Shown here piece after piece: positions 43,711-56,100 of a stretch of 64,000 nucleotides of DNA (position 1 is its first letter; every line of letters begins with the position of its first letter). The stretch lies in the NCBI GenBank assembly GCA_030248065.1, contig JASAMV010005116.1:1-64000 (forward strand), given 5' to 3'. Made by a program: the position numbers and the translations under genes. The notes under the pieces are model-generated. The model saw only the letters and a list, made by a program, of their open reading frames with translations. It had not been told where the DNA came from and did not search any database. Origin of the DNA: Rhynchonema sp. JSB1_4. Lineage: Eukaryota; Nematoda; Chromadorea; Monhysterida; Xyalidae.

Positions 43711-44294
43711 TCGGCATGTGGACACTTGTTGACAAAGACAAAAATAATAAATGTCTTTTTTGTCTTTTTTGTCTTTAATGTCTTTCGTGTCAACAACTAT
43801 GCATTACCACGCTGCGTATAGGACAGTTGTTGACATAAAGACAAAAAAGACAAAAATAATTGGATGTCAACAACTATGCATTACCACGCTGCGTATAGGA
43901 CAGTTGTTGACATAAAGACAAAAATAGTTGGATGTCAACAACTGTGCATTGATTGGAGCAGAGACAGTTCGTCCAGGTGAACAACATGTGAAGAACGCAA
44001 ATGCGATCGCACGCGCACCTGACAAACATCGTAAAATATTTTCCTTGCAAAATAAATTTTGAGAGCGAGTTATTCTATAAATTTTGAACTACCGCCGTCT
44101 GATGTGCAAGTCTTCCTGTGCCTGAAAGGAACAGATCAGAGAAAATACCAGGTGTTTAACTCCAACTGTATAGGACAGTTGTTGACATGTCAACAAGTGT
44201 CTAGCTACCCCGGCGTCTTTCTGGCGGGAGCTCCCGTTCTGAGGCGAATTTTGAGAGAAAAAGAAAAGAAAAAAGATTTTTTTATTGCATTATT

Positions 44295-44407
44295 CAGAGG
44301 TCGCAAGCAATCGCCGGACCGAGCCCCCAAATCTCCGGCCCGGCCCGGCCCGAATTTTTGGCTCAGATTTTAACCCAATTTTTGCGATTTTTTAGCCTGT
44401 TTTTTTG
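44295..44407. mobile_element. Partial copy of the CAGAGGTCGCAA hAT-like family
   Basis: It begins CAGAGGTCGCAAGCAATCGC and continues through CCCCCAAATCTCCGGCCCGG and a GAATTTTTGGCTCAG body, as in the left half of 40,930-41,331. No right end is found, so it is truncated or interrupted by the next repeat. Confidence 0.7.
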
Positions 44408-44900
44408 GTTGTATACCGTAAAAAACCTAAATACAGCCCTCCCCCCCGGAATAGAGCCCCCCGCAACGCAATACAGCCCCCCAAAAAGGGGTCAGTGAAT
44501 TAATAGAGCCCCCCGGAATAGAGCCCCCCCAAGTAACATCCCCTATTGTAGTGTATTAAGGCTTGATAGTGGTATACAGGTACATTTATGCACGTTTGTT
44601 GTTCGTTCAGCAGAGCACATAATACGCCTCCTATTGACGAATAGACACGATAAATGCGATTACAAGCGAAAAAACATCCTTTCAAACCCGTTTTTAGGGG
44701 TTTTTGCGGGGTATTTCTGGGAACAATCTTTCAGGTTGCTTCGGGTCAGTAAATTAATAGAGCCCCCCTTCTATAAATAAGCTTGACTTATTTTACTGAA
44801 AAATAGGGATTTTTTTGTCAGAAATACTAAAATTTCTAACGGATTAGTGAAAGGGGAGCCCCAGTGAAAGAAGTTTAAAAAAATTTTTCCATCCTCAAGT
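44408..44900. repeat. Tagged repeat: AATAGAGCCCCCC phrase
   Basis: The phrase AATAGAGCCCCCC or AATACAGCCCCCC occurs about six times between 44,430 and 44,530 and again near 44,757, separated by AT-rich text including two copies of GGGTCAGT(G/A)AATTAATAG. It has the same style as the other tagged repeats in 38-64 kb. Element ends are not clear. Confidence 0.6.
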
Positions 44901-45047
44901 CATAGAATTCCCTCGTGTACCAAAATATACGTTGATGATGTTCCCTCGTGTCGTCGTCGTCGTGTGATGATGATTCGATTGAAATACGAAAAGCGACGTG
45001 CAGCATTCAGCTCGGAGCTCCTGATTAAGTGCAGATATTGATATTAC

Positions 45048-45049
45048 AG
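45048..45049 (+). promoter_or_regulatory. Candidate spliced-leader acceptor of TRAPPC12
   Basis: TTGATATTACAG ends 16 bases before the ATG at 45,066. Joining upstream DNA gives no in-frame exon, so a trans-splice acceptor is the simplest reading. Confidence 0.45.
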
Positions 45050-45065
45050 ACGACAGCAACACAAA

Positions 45066-48000
45066 ATGTCAACGACGACCGCGACCCATGAAGTCTCCCT
45101 TTCTGCAACAGGAGCAAGACCGGCTCTTGCTGCTTCTGCAAGTGCGGAATCGGCAACAGCAATTCTGTCTCCGTGTTCCGGAAACGGCAGCCATTCCTGG
45201 CCGCTCAGCGCTCGCTCCCTGACTGTCTTCAGCAAACCACAAGAACGGAGAGTGTGTTACAATTCACCGAGTGTTTTGGGCGATGCTCCGATGGTTTGTC
45301 GATTGTTTTTACGATCGCAGCGAACCAACACGACCACCCTTTTTTCACGGAAAACCAACTCATGTTTCACCATGGTGTTTTTATCCGTTAGTACTGTTGT
45401 GTTCCAGATTGGCTCAGCATATGTGGAAGCAACCAAACGCAACATCTCAGTGCCGGCGGCTGCAAACGTTCAGAACGTGGCAAAGTCGTTCGACGGAGTT
45501 GTGGAATTGATTGTTCGTGGAATTTTTTAAATATTTTGCTGTGTTGTGAACAAAATCATAAGAAGACGGAAGAAAAAACGCAAAAAGCACATTTCTGCAG
45601 CGCGGTGGTCACTTGCGGGCCGCTCTCGATATGACCTGTCAAATGCTGGCTGATATCGACCAAGGCCCGGGCATGGCCAGTCATCGCACAACGCACACCG
45701 TACAATCACTGCAGGTGCGTCCCTTTGGCATTTGTTTGAAATGCAAATTTTTATTGTTTCTTATGGGCATGGGATGGCACCATCAAATACTTCGTGCCTT
45801 GTCAACCTTGCACCTTGGTATTGGTCTTACGTGCTGGGCAACAGGGCAAAAAAACGGCCAGTGACTAAAATGGCCACCAGGTCCACAAACTTCAAGGGCT
45901 GATGGATGATTTTTCAAAATTCTGGTTAAGATGTTTAGTTATCGCACAGAGTACGAGCGTGAGTGAAGGAATTTGAAGTTATTACACTGGTTCAAAAAGT
46001 ATGACAATCGCGATCCGGGTCCAGAAGCTTTTGCTTTTTCCTATCCTTGTCGCAAGATATCGCAACCTGATTGATCAGCGTGAAGGTCATTTGTGAAAAA
46101 GTTGGTTCACAGCGTCAACACCAATATTTGTAGAAATTAGTGCTGCGACTTCTATAAAAAAGCATTCCAAGCAAAAATTGTCAAAACACGCACTTGGGGC
46201 TGGGGACACATTCGACCTCATAATTCTGTTTTTTTTGCAATTGATCAGACTTTAATTCAGTTGTGGACACTACGAGAACAATTGCTGCTGGCTGTCGGTA
46301 ACGGCGCCGTGTGCAAATTGGAGATGGATAAATTTACAGATCTGGACGCGCCCGATCTAAGGATGGAATATTATCCGGAAACGTATCCGATGAAATCAGG
46401 TGAATTTAACCATATCAAGTTGCACTACGATATAACGACAAATGGTCAATGCCAAAGCAAATTCTCTAATTTCTGTACTGTAATGTGCAAATTCTATCGC
46501 ATAATATGTCCAAAACATTACTTTTGCCTGGGTCGTTCGACCGCGGTTGTTTCTTGCCTTCATACGAGGCATTTCTTGCCACCTGGGGTGGCAATTTCAC
46601 CACTCGAGATTTTCAAATGGCCGGTTGCCTAATTGCAAGAAAGTTAAGCAACAGGATCATATAACTATAAACAGTTTTCTGCACGATTTTCACTGATTTT
46701 CGCCACTGGCCATTTTCAAAAAAAACCGCTTCAACTTAATACGGTGCGGCCTTTTTTAGGTTTAATTTTAGTCAATCGGAAAATTCTTTATGAATCAGGT
46801 TCGCTGGTCCCGTTCGCGCTGCGCATCATTCACAGCGAAGCACCGTCGTTTGAAATGGAGTACGCAGAATCGATTAAGCGGTTCTGTCTGCTCATCAGAC
46901 AAATTGAGCAGGTGAGATAGATTTGATGTGATTCGAAACGTGTCCGTTTTGCGGTATAAACTGGCTGATCGGAGAATATGACATAGTTTTGTGGCTTTTT
47001 GAGTTACCAGTGTCAGTTCAGTTTGGTAATTTATTCTGACATAATTCTGAATACTCGTTGGTCTCAAAATCGAAACCGTCCAGTTCCCACAAGTCAGGAC
47101 AGAAACGATCCGGTCTGATCATCTGCATTTGCCAACGGCATCATTCTCACATTGAAATCAGGAAACGACTTGCAGATTTTGCACCGTCTCAACACGGGGA
47201 TGTGCATTGACCATGGGGTGCATCCAGTAGCAGCTGACGCGAGTTTGATTGCCTTGTGGCGTAAACGGCACTGCGATACCAGGCAGGCAATGGCACGGGT
47301 GTGTGTGGCGCAAAAGGTCGGTTTCAAATTGGATTCCAATTGTCCGTTAATATTCTCTTGCGTTTTGCCATTTCGTGCATAGATTCGATTGGACTTGAGT
47401 TATCTTGGTCACGCGACTTTTTGAACCATGTGAGAATTTCGCCTTACAATATTTTTGGCATAGTGTTCACTTGGTGAGGCATCAGTTTTGGGCCAGTGAT
47501 TCCCAATTACCCTTGTTCAAAACGTGTATTTCATAGTTGATTGATGGTTTTATTCTGATTTCGATCGGCCTGAAATGCTGAAGTAACTGTCTGGCTAACG
47601 GTCCTGGTAATTGTCTGGTGCAACATTTGTGCCTGAATTTTCACTGGATCAAGAAATATATGTCATCAGTTTTGTTACGCTGCAGGATTTCGACACGGCG
47701 TTATCGACCTACGATTCTCTCTCCACCCTGACTCCATTGGAGTTGAGTTTTGCCGGTCGTCTGTGCATTCAAATGGGTGACAGCACCAGGGCCGGACAAT
47801 GGTTTAGTCGGTTCAATGCAGAATGTGACCAGAGCTGCGCAACAATGAAGTCGCTGGCATGTATGCACAAGTTGGTCTAATGTTTCAATCATTTGGTAAT
47901 CAGCAAGCTGATTTTGAACGTATAAATTACGTAGCACAGCCTGACCATGACCACCAGGTTTGATTCAGGGATTACTATCTTTTCAGGGGTTATCTGAGCG

Positions 48001-48542
48001 TGTTCTACGGCAATTATTCGGATGCGCTGCTTTGCTTTCAAATGGCCGTGCAATATGATGCTGAGAATCATCAGGTTATTGTAGAAAATGTTTCATAGTT
48101 TTCCAGGACCATATAAAAATATTTTACTGACACCGTTGTGCGCGGTGATTAACGTGCTTAGCATGTGCTGGGCTAACGTCACGTGGCGTGCATTCACACT
48201 GACGATGTCCTGGTCCTGGTATGCCGCCCCATCTGTGAAAACAGCGAAACTGCAAAACCTCGCTGCTGCGATATCACCTTTTTTTCTGTGCAGGCACGCA
48301 ACAATATCGCCGTCTGTCAGCTATATCTCGGCGATCTGACCAGCTCCAGTCAAACGTTGAACACACAACTTTCCACCCACCCCGTATCGGCCATCAGCGA
48401 GTCGTTGTGCACGAATCTGGCCACCCTGTACGAACTGTCTTCGGCCAAGTCTGATGCCTACAAAGAACAGCTCTTGGAGAAATGCTGCAAATACAGGGGC
48501 GATGCGTTTGCTGCCACTGCGTTCAAATTGGCTAATGCTTGA
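45066..48542 (+). CDS. TRAPPC12: TRAPP complex subunit 12 (TRAPPC12/TTC15) homologue
   Basis: Eight exons: 45066-45512, 45601-45714, 46261-46399, 46799-46911, 47176-47316, 47686-47870, 47987-48074 and 48294-48542, totalling 1,476 bases (491 residues). TRAPPC12 is a TPR-repeat subunit of metazoan TRAPPIII, a tether and Rab activator at ER-Golgi and in autophagy. Matches to the human protein run in order: FDGVVELI joined to RGGHLRAALDMTC (human LVQLIHAGCLRAALDLTC), LDAPDLRMEYYPETYP (human LDQPDLYYEYYPHVYP), SLVPFALRIIHSE, a TPR block with DFDTALSTYDSL and GRLCIQMGD, then RNNIAVCQLYLGDL near the C-terminus (human NNNAAVCLLYLGKL). The human protein is about 735 residues; the difference is a shorter N-terminus, here low-complexity Ser/Ala/Thr. 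The start is supported by the acceptor 16 bases upstream. A hAT-like element begins 23 bp after the stop. Confidence 0.92.
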
Positions 48543-48564
48543 CATTGAGACTGATGAAATACAG

Positions 48565-48972
48565 CAGTGGTGTCGTTGAGAAATCGAAATTTTCCCATAC
48601 CCAGCCCAATTTTCGGGAAATTTCCCATACATACCCCCAAAAATCAAAAATTTCCCATACCAGGGGGGTTTTCCAAAAACTCAAAAATTTCCCATACCCG
48701 AGGGTGGGGGTTTTGAAAAAAATGACCCCAAAAATCTTCTAAAAGTGCCAAAATTGGTCTAAAAAGTGCTTAAAACAGAGTTTTCTTGCGGTAGTAAGCG
48801 ACTTTTGACATTTTTGGACGAAAAATGGCCAATTTTGGTACTTCTCGGGGTCAAAAAGTCATTTCTTAGGGGTGCTTGTTCCAAAAGTGAAAAATTTTCC
48901 CATACCCCGTACCCCCGGCCGATTTCCCATACCCCATACCAGGGGGGTAACCCCCCCCCAACGACACCACTT
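48565..48972. mobile_element. hAT-like MITE with 8-bp target duplication AAATACAG
   Basis: Inverted ends read CAGTGGTGTCGTTG at the left and CAACGACACCACTT at the right (last base mismatched). AAATACAG directly repeats at 48,557-48,564 and 48,973-48,980. Inside, the phrase TTTCCCATACC(C) recurs about seven times, and the body uses ATGGCCAATTTTGG-type text like the other tagged elements. It sits just after the TRAPPC12 stop codon. Confidence 0.9.
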
Positions 48973-49256
48973 AAATACAGTTTTGGACCATCGTGTGTTT
49001 GGGCCGGGGTACCACATCCACTGCCAAGCTACAGTGTTGTGTGCTTGCGTTGTTCGTTCATTTAGTCCCAGTCCTCATGTGACATGAGAGTACTTTAAAA
49101 TCATTAGTTGCAGAACCAGATAAAGCCATGGACATTGCAAGCACGCAGATGTTTGTAATTTTGAATTTATTCTGTGATTTCATCGTGAATTCCACTTAAA
49201 GCCGTGATAATGAAGTGTGCCACCACTATGGTACTGTATCCGTTTTCAACGAGACA

Positions 49257-49262
49257 AATAAA
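49257..49262 (+). terminator. Candidate poly(A) signal of TRAPPC12
   Basis: AATAAA lies about 715 bp after the stop codon; I saw none closer on the plus strand. If used, the whole MITE at 48,565-48,972 would be part of the 3' UTR. Confidence 0.35.
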
Positions 49263-49365
49263 ATGACACAAACATGCATTTCTGTCATCTGCACACTTTC
49301 ATACCCCACCTGGTTGCTATGGCGACGCAACTCATGTGACGCGCTTTTCTACCTAATGTTGCAAA

Positions 49366-49372
49366 TATAAAG
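49366..49372 (+). promoter_or_regulatory. Candidate TATA box of the CX-domain gene
   Basis: TATAAAG within GCAAATATAAAGTATCGC, about 55 bp before the ATG at 49,427. Confidence 0.5.
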
Positions 49373-49426
49373 TATCGCATTTTATTTATTTTGTGTCTAA
49401 CTTTTAATTGTCCTCGCCTCGTTATC

Positions 49427-51111
49427 ATGAACTCACGCATTCTACTTCTGATTGCTTACTACCTCAGTCCGATCTACGCACAGTCAGATTGGGATGATTC
49501 GTGGAGCTCGAATCGGTTCGTCTTTTGGCATTCGCGCTTCTTATTGGGTTTGTCGAGAAACTGCAAAAATGTTTTCGTGGTCGTCGTACGTAGTGCTTTG
49601 GAGCAAGCAATGCGCAATTCCCAGCTCGCAAATATCGCTTGTAGAGTTCCGCATGCACTTGTCATTTCACATGACGCATATCTTGATCAATTGTCAAAAT
49701 GTTAACACTGCACTGACTAAGAGGCCTCTTTGAATCGGGCAATCTCAAATGTTTGTGTCTGGGTCCGCACTTTGATTTGGCTGGGGACTCGGGTAATCAA
49801 GGTGCGGGACACACGAGAAGGGTAGCTAAACTGGCACTCTCACCTTATAGTGTGTCAAGTATTATTGTTATCATGATCATTGCCATTTGCGATCGATAAT
49901 GCGGACCTCATACTTGGTCTAATTTATTGCGACCGTGGTTACATCCGGGAAAATGTACCCTCCGTCCGGACAGTTACAGTAGCCCTTCAGTTACAGTAAT
50001 CCACCGATTACAGTAACCCGCCACGTGTGAGCAACACGGATGATCGCAGACGCACGGACAAGGAGCAACAAGACGCCGAAGCATTGGAGTTGATAAAAGA
50101 GCGATACGTGAAAGGATTCAACATTTGGAAGGTGAAACAATTCAACTCGTTTGTGCCGCTAACGAAATATCTGGATCGAAAATACTACTTGGGCGATCGC
50201 TATTATGATGTGGTGAGTTTGGGGTTGTTATTATGACTTGTGTCCCAATGATTAGGTACGTATGTACGTAATATGTTTTCACTGACGGGCAGTGCACCAC
50301 GACATCGTCAGTGCAAGTACAATGACCCAAACGAGGTAAAACCTGATCAAACTGTTAAAATTAGTCGGATGTAGCATGATTACAGGCAAGAAAAATCTCC
50401 GCTATCGCGCGGCTCCCCGATACGTAGTCTCATCGGCGGCCGGCCATAAAAAAACGTACCAATACCGTATGCATAATGAACCAAAACTGCACAAATTACA
50501 AATTCAATGCTGCAGAGCGAAGACGCAACGATCCAATCACGATTCAAGTGCACCTATCCGCTGACCGAGGAGCAAAGCGAAGGCCTGTTCTACGAGTCAG
50601 ATAACGCCAGGATTACGTCGATAGTCTTTCAGGTACAAGTTTTTGTATTCCAAATGAAGGTGTCGTCCCGTCCAATTTATAATAACCTTGACTTTTAGCC
50701 TAACCTGGCATAATGATAATATATTCGTTTACCATTAACCATGTGCAGCTGCATGTATGTACGTGTATTTTGAAATAGAGAATGTGATAGCAAACCAAAC
50801 CCGGACATCATTCAGAGTTTGGGTCACTTACTATAAACAGCCTATACAACGTCACTGTAATCTGTATGACTGGCTGATGCTTCAATTCACAAACGGTCAT
50901 TCTATCCCAACCTGCTCAATATTTCTTGCAGTGTCGCAAACGGTTCGACTACTGCTGCGGCTTGGACTGCTGTCCCACCGATGTGGGCATGGACCGACCC
51001 CCTGGTTGTTACTTCGGTCAACCGTGTTTTGGAGCTGCCACTGCAACCACAGCTAGTTTGGTTGTTATCTGGGTTTCTGGAATACTGGCTGTGATACTTA
51101 TGGGAATTTGA
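49427..51111 (+). CDS. CX-domain single-pass membrane protein
   Basis: Five exons: 49427-49515, 50032-50212, 50312-50335, 50516-50632 and 50932-51111 (591 bases, 196 residues). Residues 1-18 (MNSRILLLIAYYLSPIYA) form a signal peptide. A charged stretch with RRRTDKEQQDAEALEL follows. The CX domain then runs from about FNSFVPLTKYLDRKYYLGD through YNDPNE, FKCTYPLTEEQ and ARITSIVFQ to RKRFDYCCGLDCC, with the paired CC...CC signature that defines the family. The C-terminus is a hydrophobic helix (ASLVVIWVSGILAVILMGI) ending at the stop codon, so there is no real cytoplasmic tail. CX domains are known from nematode proteins of unknown function. Exon 3 is a 24-base microexon chosen because it keeps frame and supplies the first Cys of the domain. 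Intron 1 has three spaced GTTACAGTA-like motifs (49,974-50,014). Confidence 0.85.
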
Positions 51112-53149
51112 CGTTTCACTCTGCTGTGTGTTTCAATCATTCTTGCTTGTACAATGTTCTGATGATCAACTTTTTAATTTGTTAATGTATCAAATGATTT
51201 TTTTGGAACCCAAGTGACCAAAATGTGGATTTATTGAGTTGTGATGATTCTCTCTTGTACCGAGCCAACGACTGATATCTATGTACCACTAAGCATTTAT
51301 CGGTGCTTTCATTCTTGTCAGTTTTTTTTGTAATTCGTTCGAACTTCACAAACGCGTTGACTCTTTCTGCGCCGTGTTTGAATGACAAGACTTGATCAAA
51401 TGTAAAGTCCATCCATCAGCTCATGGCACTTTTGTTTGTGACGTTCGGGTTCCGTTGTGAAATATTGTTCCTCCACAAGGCAATGTCAGAGAAAACGGCG
51501 CACAAAAATAAAATAAAAAACCGATTTCTCTTTCTTTTCTTTTTCGTAGGCCAACCGGAACCGGAACAGCACTGGACCCTGTCAAGCTTTTCAGCTGACA
51601 AAAAGTGTCATGAGTTGATGGATGGACTATATGTACATACATCTGTCCACAAATGTCACGTAGACTTTTTGCTTGAAGCGTTTAGACACCGCTCGCTCGT
51701 CGACACTAGTTAAAAACGTGTCAGTTTCCCATGCCAAAACAGGTCGATATACAAGCCAAGCGAAGTGTCAAACGATTCATACAGTACATATACGAATTTT
51801 CACCGCTGTCTCACCGCAGGCAACAATTTGAACGCGTCATACAATTTACTGAAACGATCAGTGTGATGATGATCCGTTCATTGACCTACTAATCACCCAG
51901 GCAGACATTCAAAAACGAATTGTGCCACTTGCTGATGACTGAATCGATCATTTACATGGTTATGATTTGAAGTATTCTGTCAGGCATGGCCAGATCAATC
52001 GGACTAAATTAGCCTAAGCCAAACCCTATCAGCCCAATCCTACGCCTGCTTAACCTCAAGCCGATGACGAAGACCAACGCCTAAACCTAAAAGTCCGGTT
52101 GGTCCGGAACAGAGTTGACCGTACCCCCACCTGCAACTGAACAGCGTCAGCAGTTACACAGGCCGTCAGTGGCGTGGCCACCTGAAGTGGAGCTTGCCCA
52201 CTGACGATGGTCCGGTGCGTCGCCCGGTTGTAAAACTAGAGAGAACTTCCCGAAACTCACTTCACGCCAATAAAAAGCAAAAGTGTGTTTAAAAGCTTTC
52301 AGCGGTGGGGAGGATCGGTGCTCTGCTGAAGCTGATATACGCGCATCACCGCTCGGTTCGTGAAAGCAGCAAGAAATCAACGGAAATCAACATCACTTTA
52401 CAAAAGTTTTTTCCAGGAAACATTCTGCTATGGTGGTATAAACTTTTCACCCAACAATCAATCCACCATTAGTAGATGCCTACAATGCTAGTCACAAGGG
52501 AAGATGCGCATCACATATTCGTGAAGTGCCCAGTCATACTGTACATAATGAGAGTGATGTGATGACATAAACACCCTATGGGTAGCAGTTGTTCCCCGTT
52601 GGTGATGCGGATACTTTCGCACATAATATTATGTGATGTGAAAGGATATGTAACTTAAAAATTTATGTTCTACTATTCAATTTTCCGTATACCCGATCAC
52701 CTTGTTGTGTCGCTGTGCATGTGCTAAAAGTTTATCCCGGGTACTGCGCATTATACGATATCGCACGTTTGGCCCAGTTTTTGCCGTCGTTGACTACATA
52801 GGTAACTTATAACGGCCCCGGGTACGCACAATAACGACCAGCCAGAACTGTTTTCTCTGCGACGGACGGACGCTTATACCAATTTTGGGCCACCAAAAAC
52901 TACACGCGACAAGACGGTACGGAGTGTGACCTAGTAAAACGTGATGCGCCCGGACTTGCGACTGCGATGTACTTTTGTTGATGCGCGCATATGTTCCATA
53001 CAAATCGGCATGGGCGCCGCAAATTTTACGCCTTTTCACTTGATATAATTGTGTTAAAAGTTATTTGTTCGTTCTTTGTCGGAAATCTGTACCATATTCG
53101 AAATAAGCGTAACCTGACCACAATACTGCGTAGTGAAAATAATTTTTAG
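51112..53149. other. Intergenic region between CX-domain and lustrin-module genes
   Basis: About 2 kb with no gene supported. There are AATAAA signals near 51,508 that could end the CX-domain transcript. Open frames are short and overlap each other. Confidence 0.5.
53148..53149 (+). promoter_or_regulatory. Candidate spliced-leader acceptor of the lustrin-module gene
   Basis: AATAATTTTTAG lies 22 bases before the ATG at 53,172, a position typical of nematode trans-splice sites. Confidence 0.45.
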
Positions 53150-53171
53150 GTACACCGACAAAAACGTAGAA

Positions 53172-56100
53172 ATGTACCGTGCGATTGTGCTTGCGGCGAC
53201 TGTGGCGTCTTGTGTGGTCAGTGGGCAAGAGAAAGATGCGACCATGGAGTGTATCGGCAATCGTCTTACTGCCAAAACCAGACTCGGTACGTCGCTACAG
53301 TTGCATCACGTGGTTCCTTCAGTACGAACCATTTGGCTCTGGTACACAGTCGGCAGAAAGGAACTGTTGTTTTCTCTCTCTTTATTACCGAGCATGTGAA
53401 ACCTGAAAACCGTGAATTCCTCCCTACATTCCCAAATCTGTTGTCGAACAACAAACCCAGTTGTTGATTCAGACGTTGTGGCTTGTAGCGTTCTACAATA
53501 ACCGCTTATGATTTCACCAGTTCACTCAGTCTGGCGAATTCCATCAAACTTATAAACAAAAATTCCACCGTTCCACAAAATTTCCAGGCGTGACGCTGGC
53601 GTGCCTGCCCACTTCCAACAATTGTCCGCCCAACTTTGCGTGCATGTTCAACGGTCACAATTACGTGTGCTGTTCGATTCTCGAGATTCCGCGAGGTGAT
53701 CGCAGCCCGTATCGACTAGGGTCACGTGCACGGACCACTCTGTCGCCACCCACAACCGAGGCACCACAGCCAAACTGTGCGTTTGTTGTGTTTCATCAAG
53801 TCGCATATGTGACGACAAACAAATTTCGGAATTGTTGATTGCCCCGTTTGCACAGGCTCACTTTTAGGATTGAGACAAAGTTAAATGTGGTCGGTCACAG
53901 GACCGTCGTGGAGTGCATGTCCTTTGCGCATTGTGAGTAAGTGTTCATTGACACTGTGCTGCTTCTGCCCGTGACAGCTGAGCTACACACGATGCCAGAT
54001 TATAAAAACAAATCAGTAACATTACAGGAAAACTAGATACTATGTATGTATGTTGGAAATTGTTTTTGCAACACATTCAACAATCGGCAGTGGCCCCGGT
54101 CAAAGCTACATAAAACAACATACTGAGGAACACAATGAGTGTCACTGGTTTTTCGCAAAGGGCGTGCCACTTTCAAAGCTCACCAGCTGATGGCTTCTCC
54201 AGCACACATGATGTTTCACAGCCACTACATAATCCCCGTTACAGTCGCCAGTCGTCGGACGCAGACGCCCTCGCGCTGTCCCCACGGCGTGTTGCCCGTT
54301 CTGGCGGATGACGGGCTACCGATGGCATGTCTGCCCACCAGTCAGACGTGTCCACATGGCAGTGCCTGCTGGTACACCGGATTCGACTACAACTGCTGCA
54401 AAATGGACACCCATGTTGAGCCGACCGATAGTTATACGGATCAGTTCGATATTGCCCGACCGGTTGGTGCCCCCTATTACATATACCTTTCTGGTAAATC
54501 TATTTTCTTTGCTGTGATGATATGATCGGGATCAAACTTTTCGATTCCGAAAGAATAGCACAACCTGAACTCGTTGGCCTGCAACGAGGGGAAATGAAGC
54601 CTGTCTACGCTGAAGCACATTCAGTTTTCACAGCAGTCAGCAAGCAGCGTTTGTGAATACGCAACCATGTCGATAGTTTTGTGGCAGTATTCCGACTTGT
54701 TTTCAAAATGGAACAATCGATATGCTTCCGCCACAATTCGATGTGACAGATTAGGTTTTGCTCGTTTTCAGCCGCACAAGAGCCGTACACCAGGTCATCG
54801 TCAGTTCTGTCCACTTTCTATTGTTCAGCTGCATAAACTGTTCGTATGTATGGTAGGTTGTCTGTTGTATCTTGCCTCTTGATCCAACAACGCATAAAAG
54901 GAGAGAGAAAGCTCGACATTCCAACCAACTACTTCTCACAGAAGAATTCGGAAAACTAGACCGAATGCATCACAATGTATGTTACAAAAAGTACTCAAAG
55001 TATACATACATACATCATAAACCTGAAGCCCAAACAGGAGGACCAGAACGCCCCGATTGTGCAAGAGTACAAGCCGCCGGGTTACGGTATGCCGGCCGAA
55101 ATCAAGGTCGTCACTGACGAACCACACTCGAAGGGCGAGGAAGCGTCGATTTTGAACTTTCAATTCCAACCGCAACCCACGTCACACATGATTGCCGAGA
55201 GACAACAGACTGGGGATGAGTATGGTAGACACCAGCAGGAACAGAGGTGTGCAGCCCATACCCATGTGTGGGTAATTGTGGAGTGGTTGACATAGAGGCT
55301 TGACACACTAGGATTGCAGTAACATCGGCGTTGGTCAATCTCAGTCTCACATTGAATAATTTTGTCGCCTTACCAGTATTGAGTGCATGGAAAGCATGTC
55401 CACTGCGTAAAACTCTCTGCCGCGAAAGCGGCTGCTCTAACGAGAATACTCTTGTTGTACTTGAAAAAACAAAGGTTGTGAAACAATGTGCACATTCGTA
55501 TTTTGATATAACCCCTCTTGTTATCAGGCCCAATATTGGCGCTCATTCAGAATCCATGCATACCGTCTAAACCAAGGTTCATAGCTTATCCTAAAACAGC
55601 AGTGAAACATCAGCGACGACGCCCAAACCCACAGCGGCACCGCCAGCGACACGTCCAATTAGCACACGACCACCGACAACGACACAACAACGCACAAGCA
55701 CAAAGACCACGACCACACAGAAACAGACCACCAAACCGACCACCACGGCCAGACAAGTGAGTGAGCATACTGATGAGGCCTGATTACCAGGCTGGTCACG
55801 TAGGGCTTATCGTAACGTGGGTGACATAAAATTGTTCACCCACGCACTCGATTGAGGAATAGCTGAGCAGTTCCAAAGAACGCAAAATTCTGTTAGTTCA
55901 GTCCATGTCCAACTATTCGTGTCAACACTTCCGCAACGTCGGCCAAGCAATGGGTTGAAGGTAATCTGACTTGCGCCAACTTGGTGATGTTCAGCATTGC
56001 CCGATCAGCTCTGCGTGTATCGCATGACGTCTTGAGATTAATTATGTAGTTAAGATTACTGATTCACAAAGCTTGACCAGCGTGAAAGCTGCTTGCAGGA

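Larger units (their letters stand above)
43000..44200. repeat. Field of palindromic GTTGTTGACAT / ATGTCAACAAC repeats
   Basis: The motif (A)CACTTGTTGAC or GACAGTTGTTGACAT and its reverse complement alternate many times with spacers of GACAAAAAAGACA/TTTTTGTC. A clean tandem part has a 77-bp period: the phrase GGACAGTTGTTGACATAAAG occurs at 43,821 and 43,898. Each unit is bounded by inverted GTTGTTGACAT ends, so each could fold as a hairpin. A further copy is at about 44,170-44,200. Part of the family recurs at the left end of the window. Confidence 0.85.

Noticed and set aside
45044..45445. Minus-strand frames opposite TRAPPC12 exon 1
   Set aside because: The plus-strand frame continues into FDGVVELI joined to RGGHLRAALD, which matches TRAPPC12, so the minus-strand frames are shadows.
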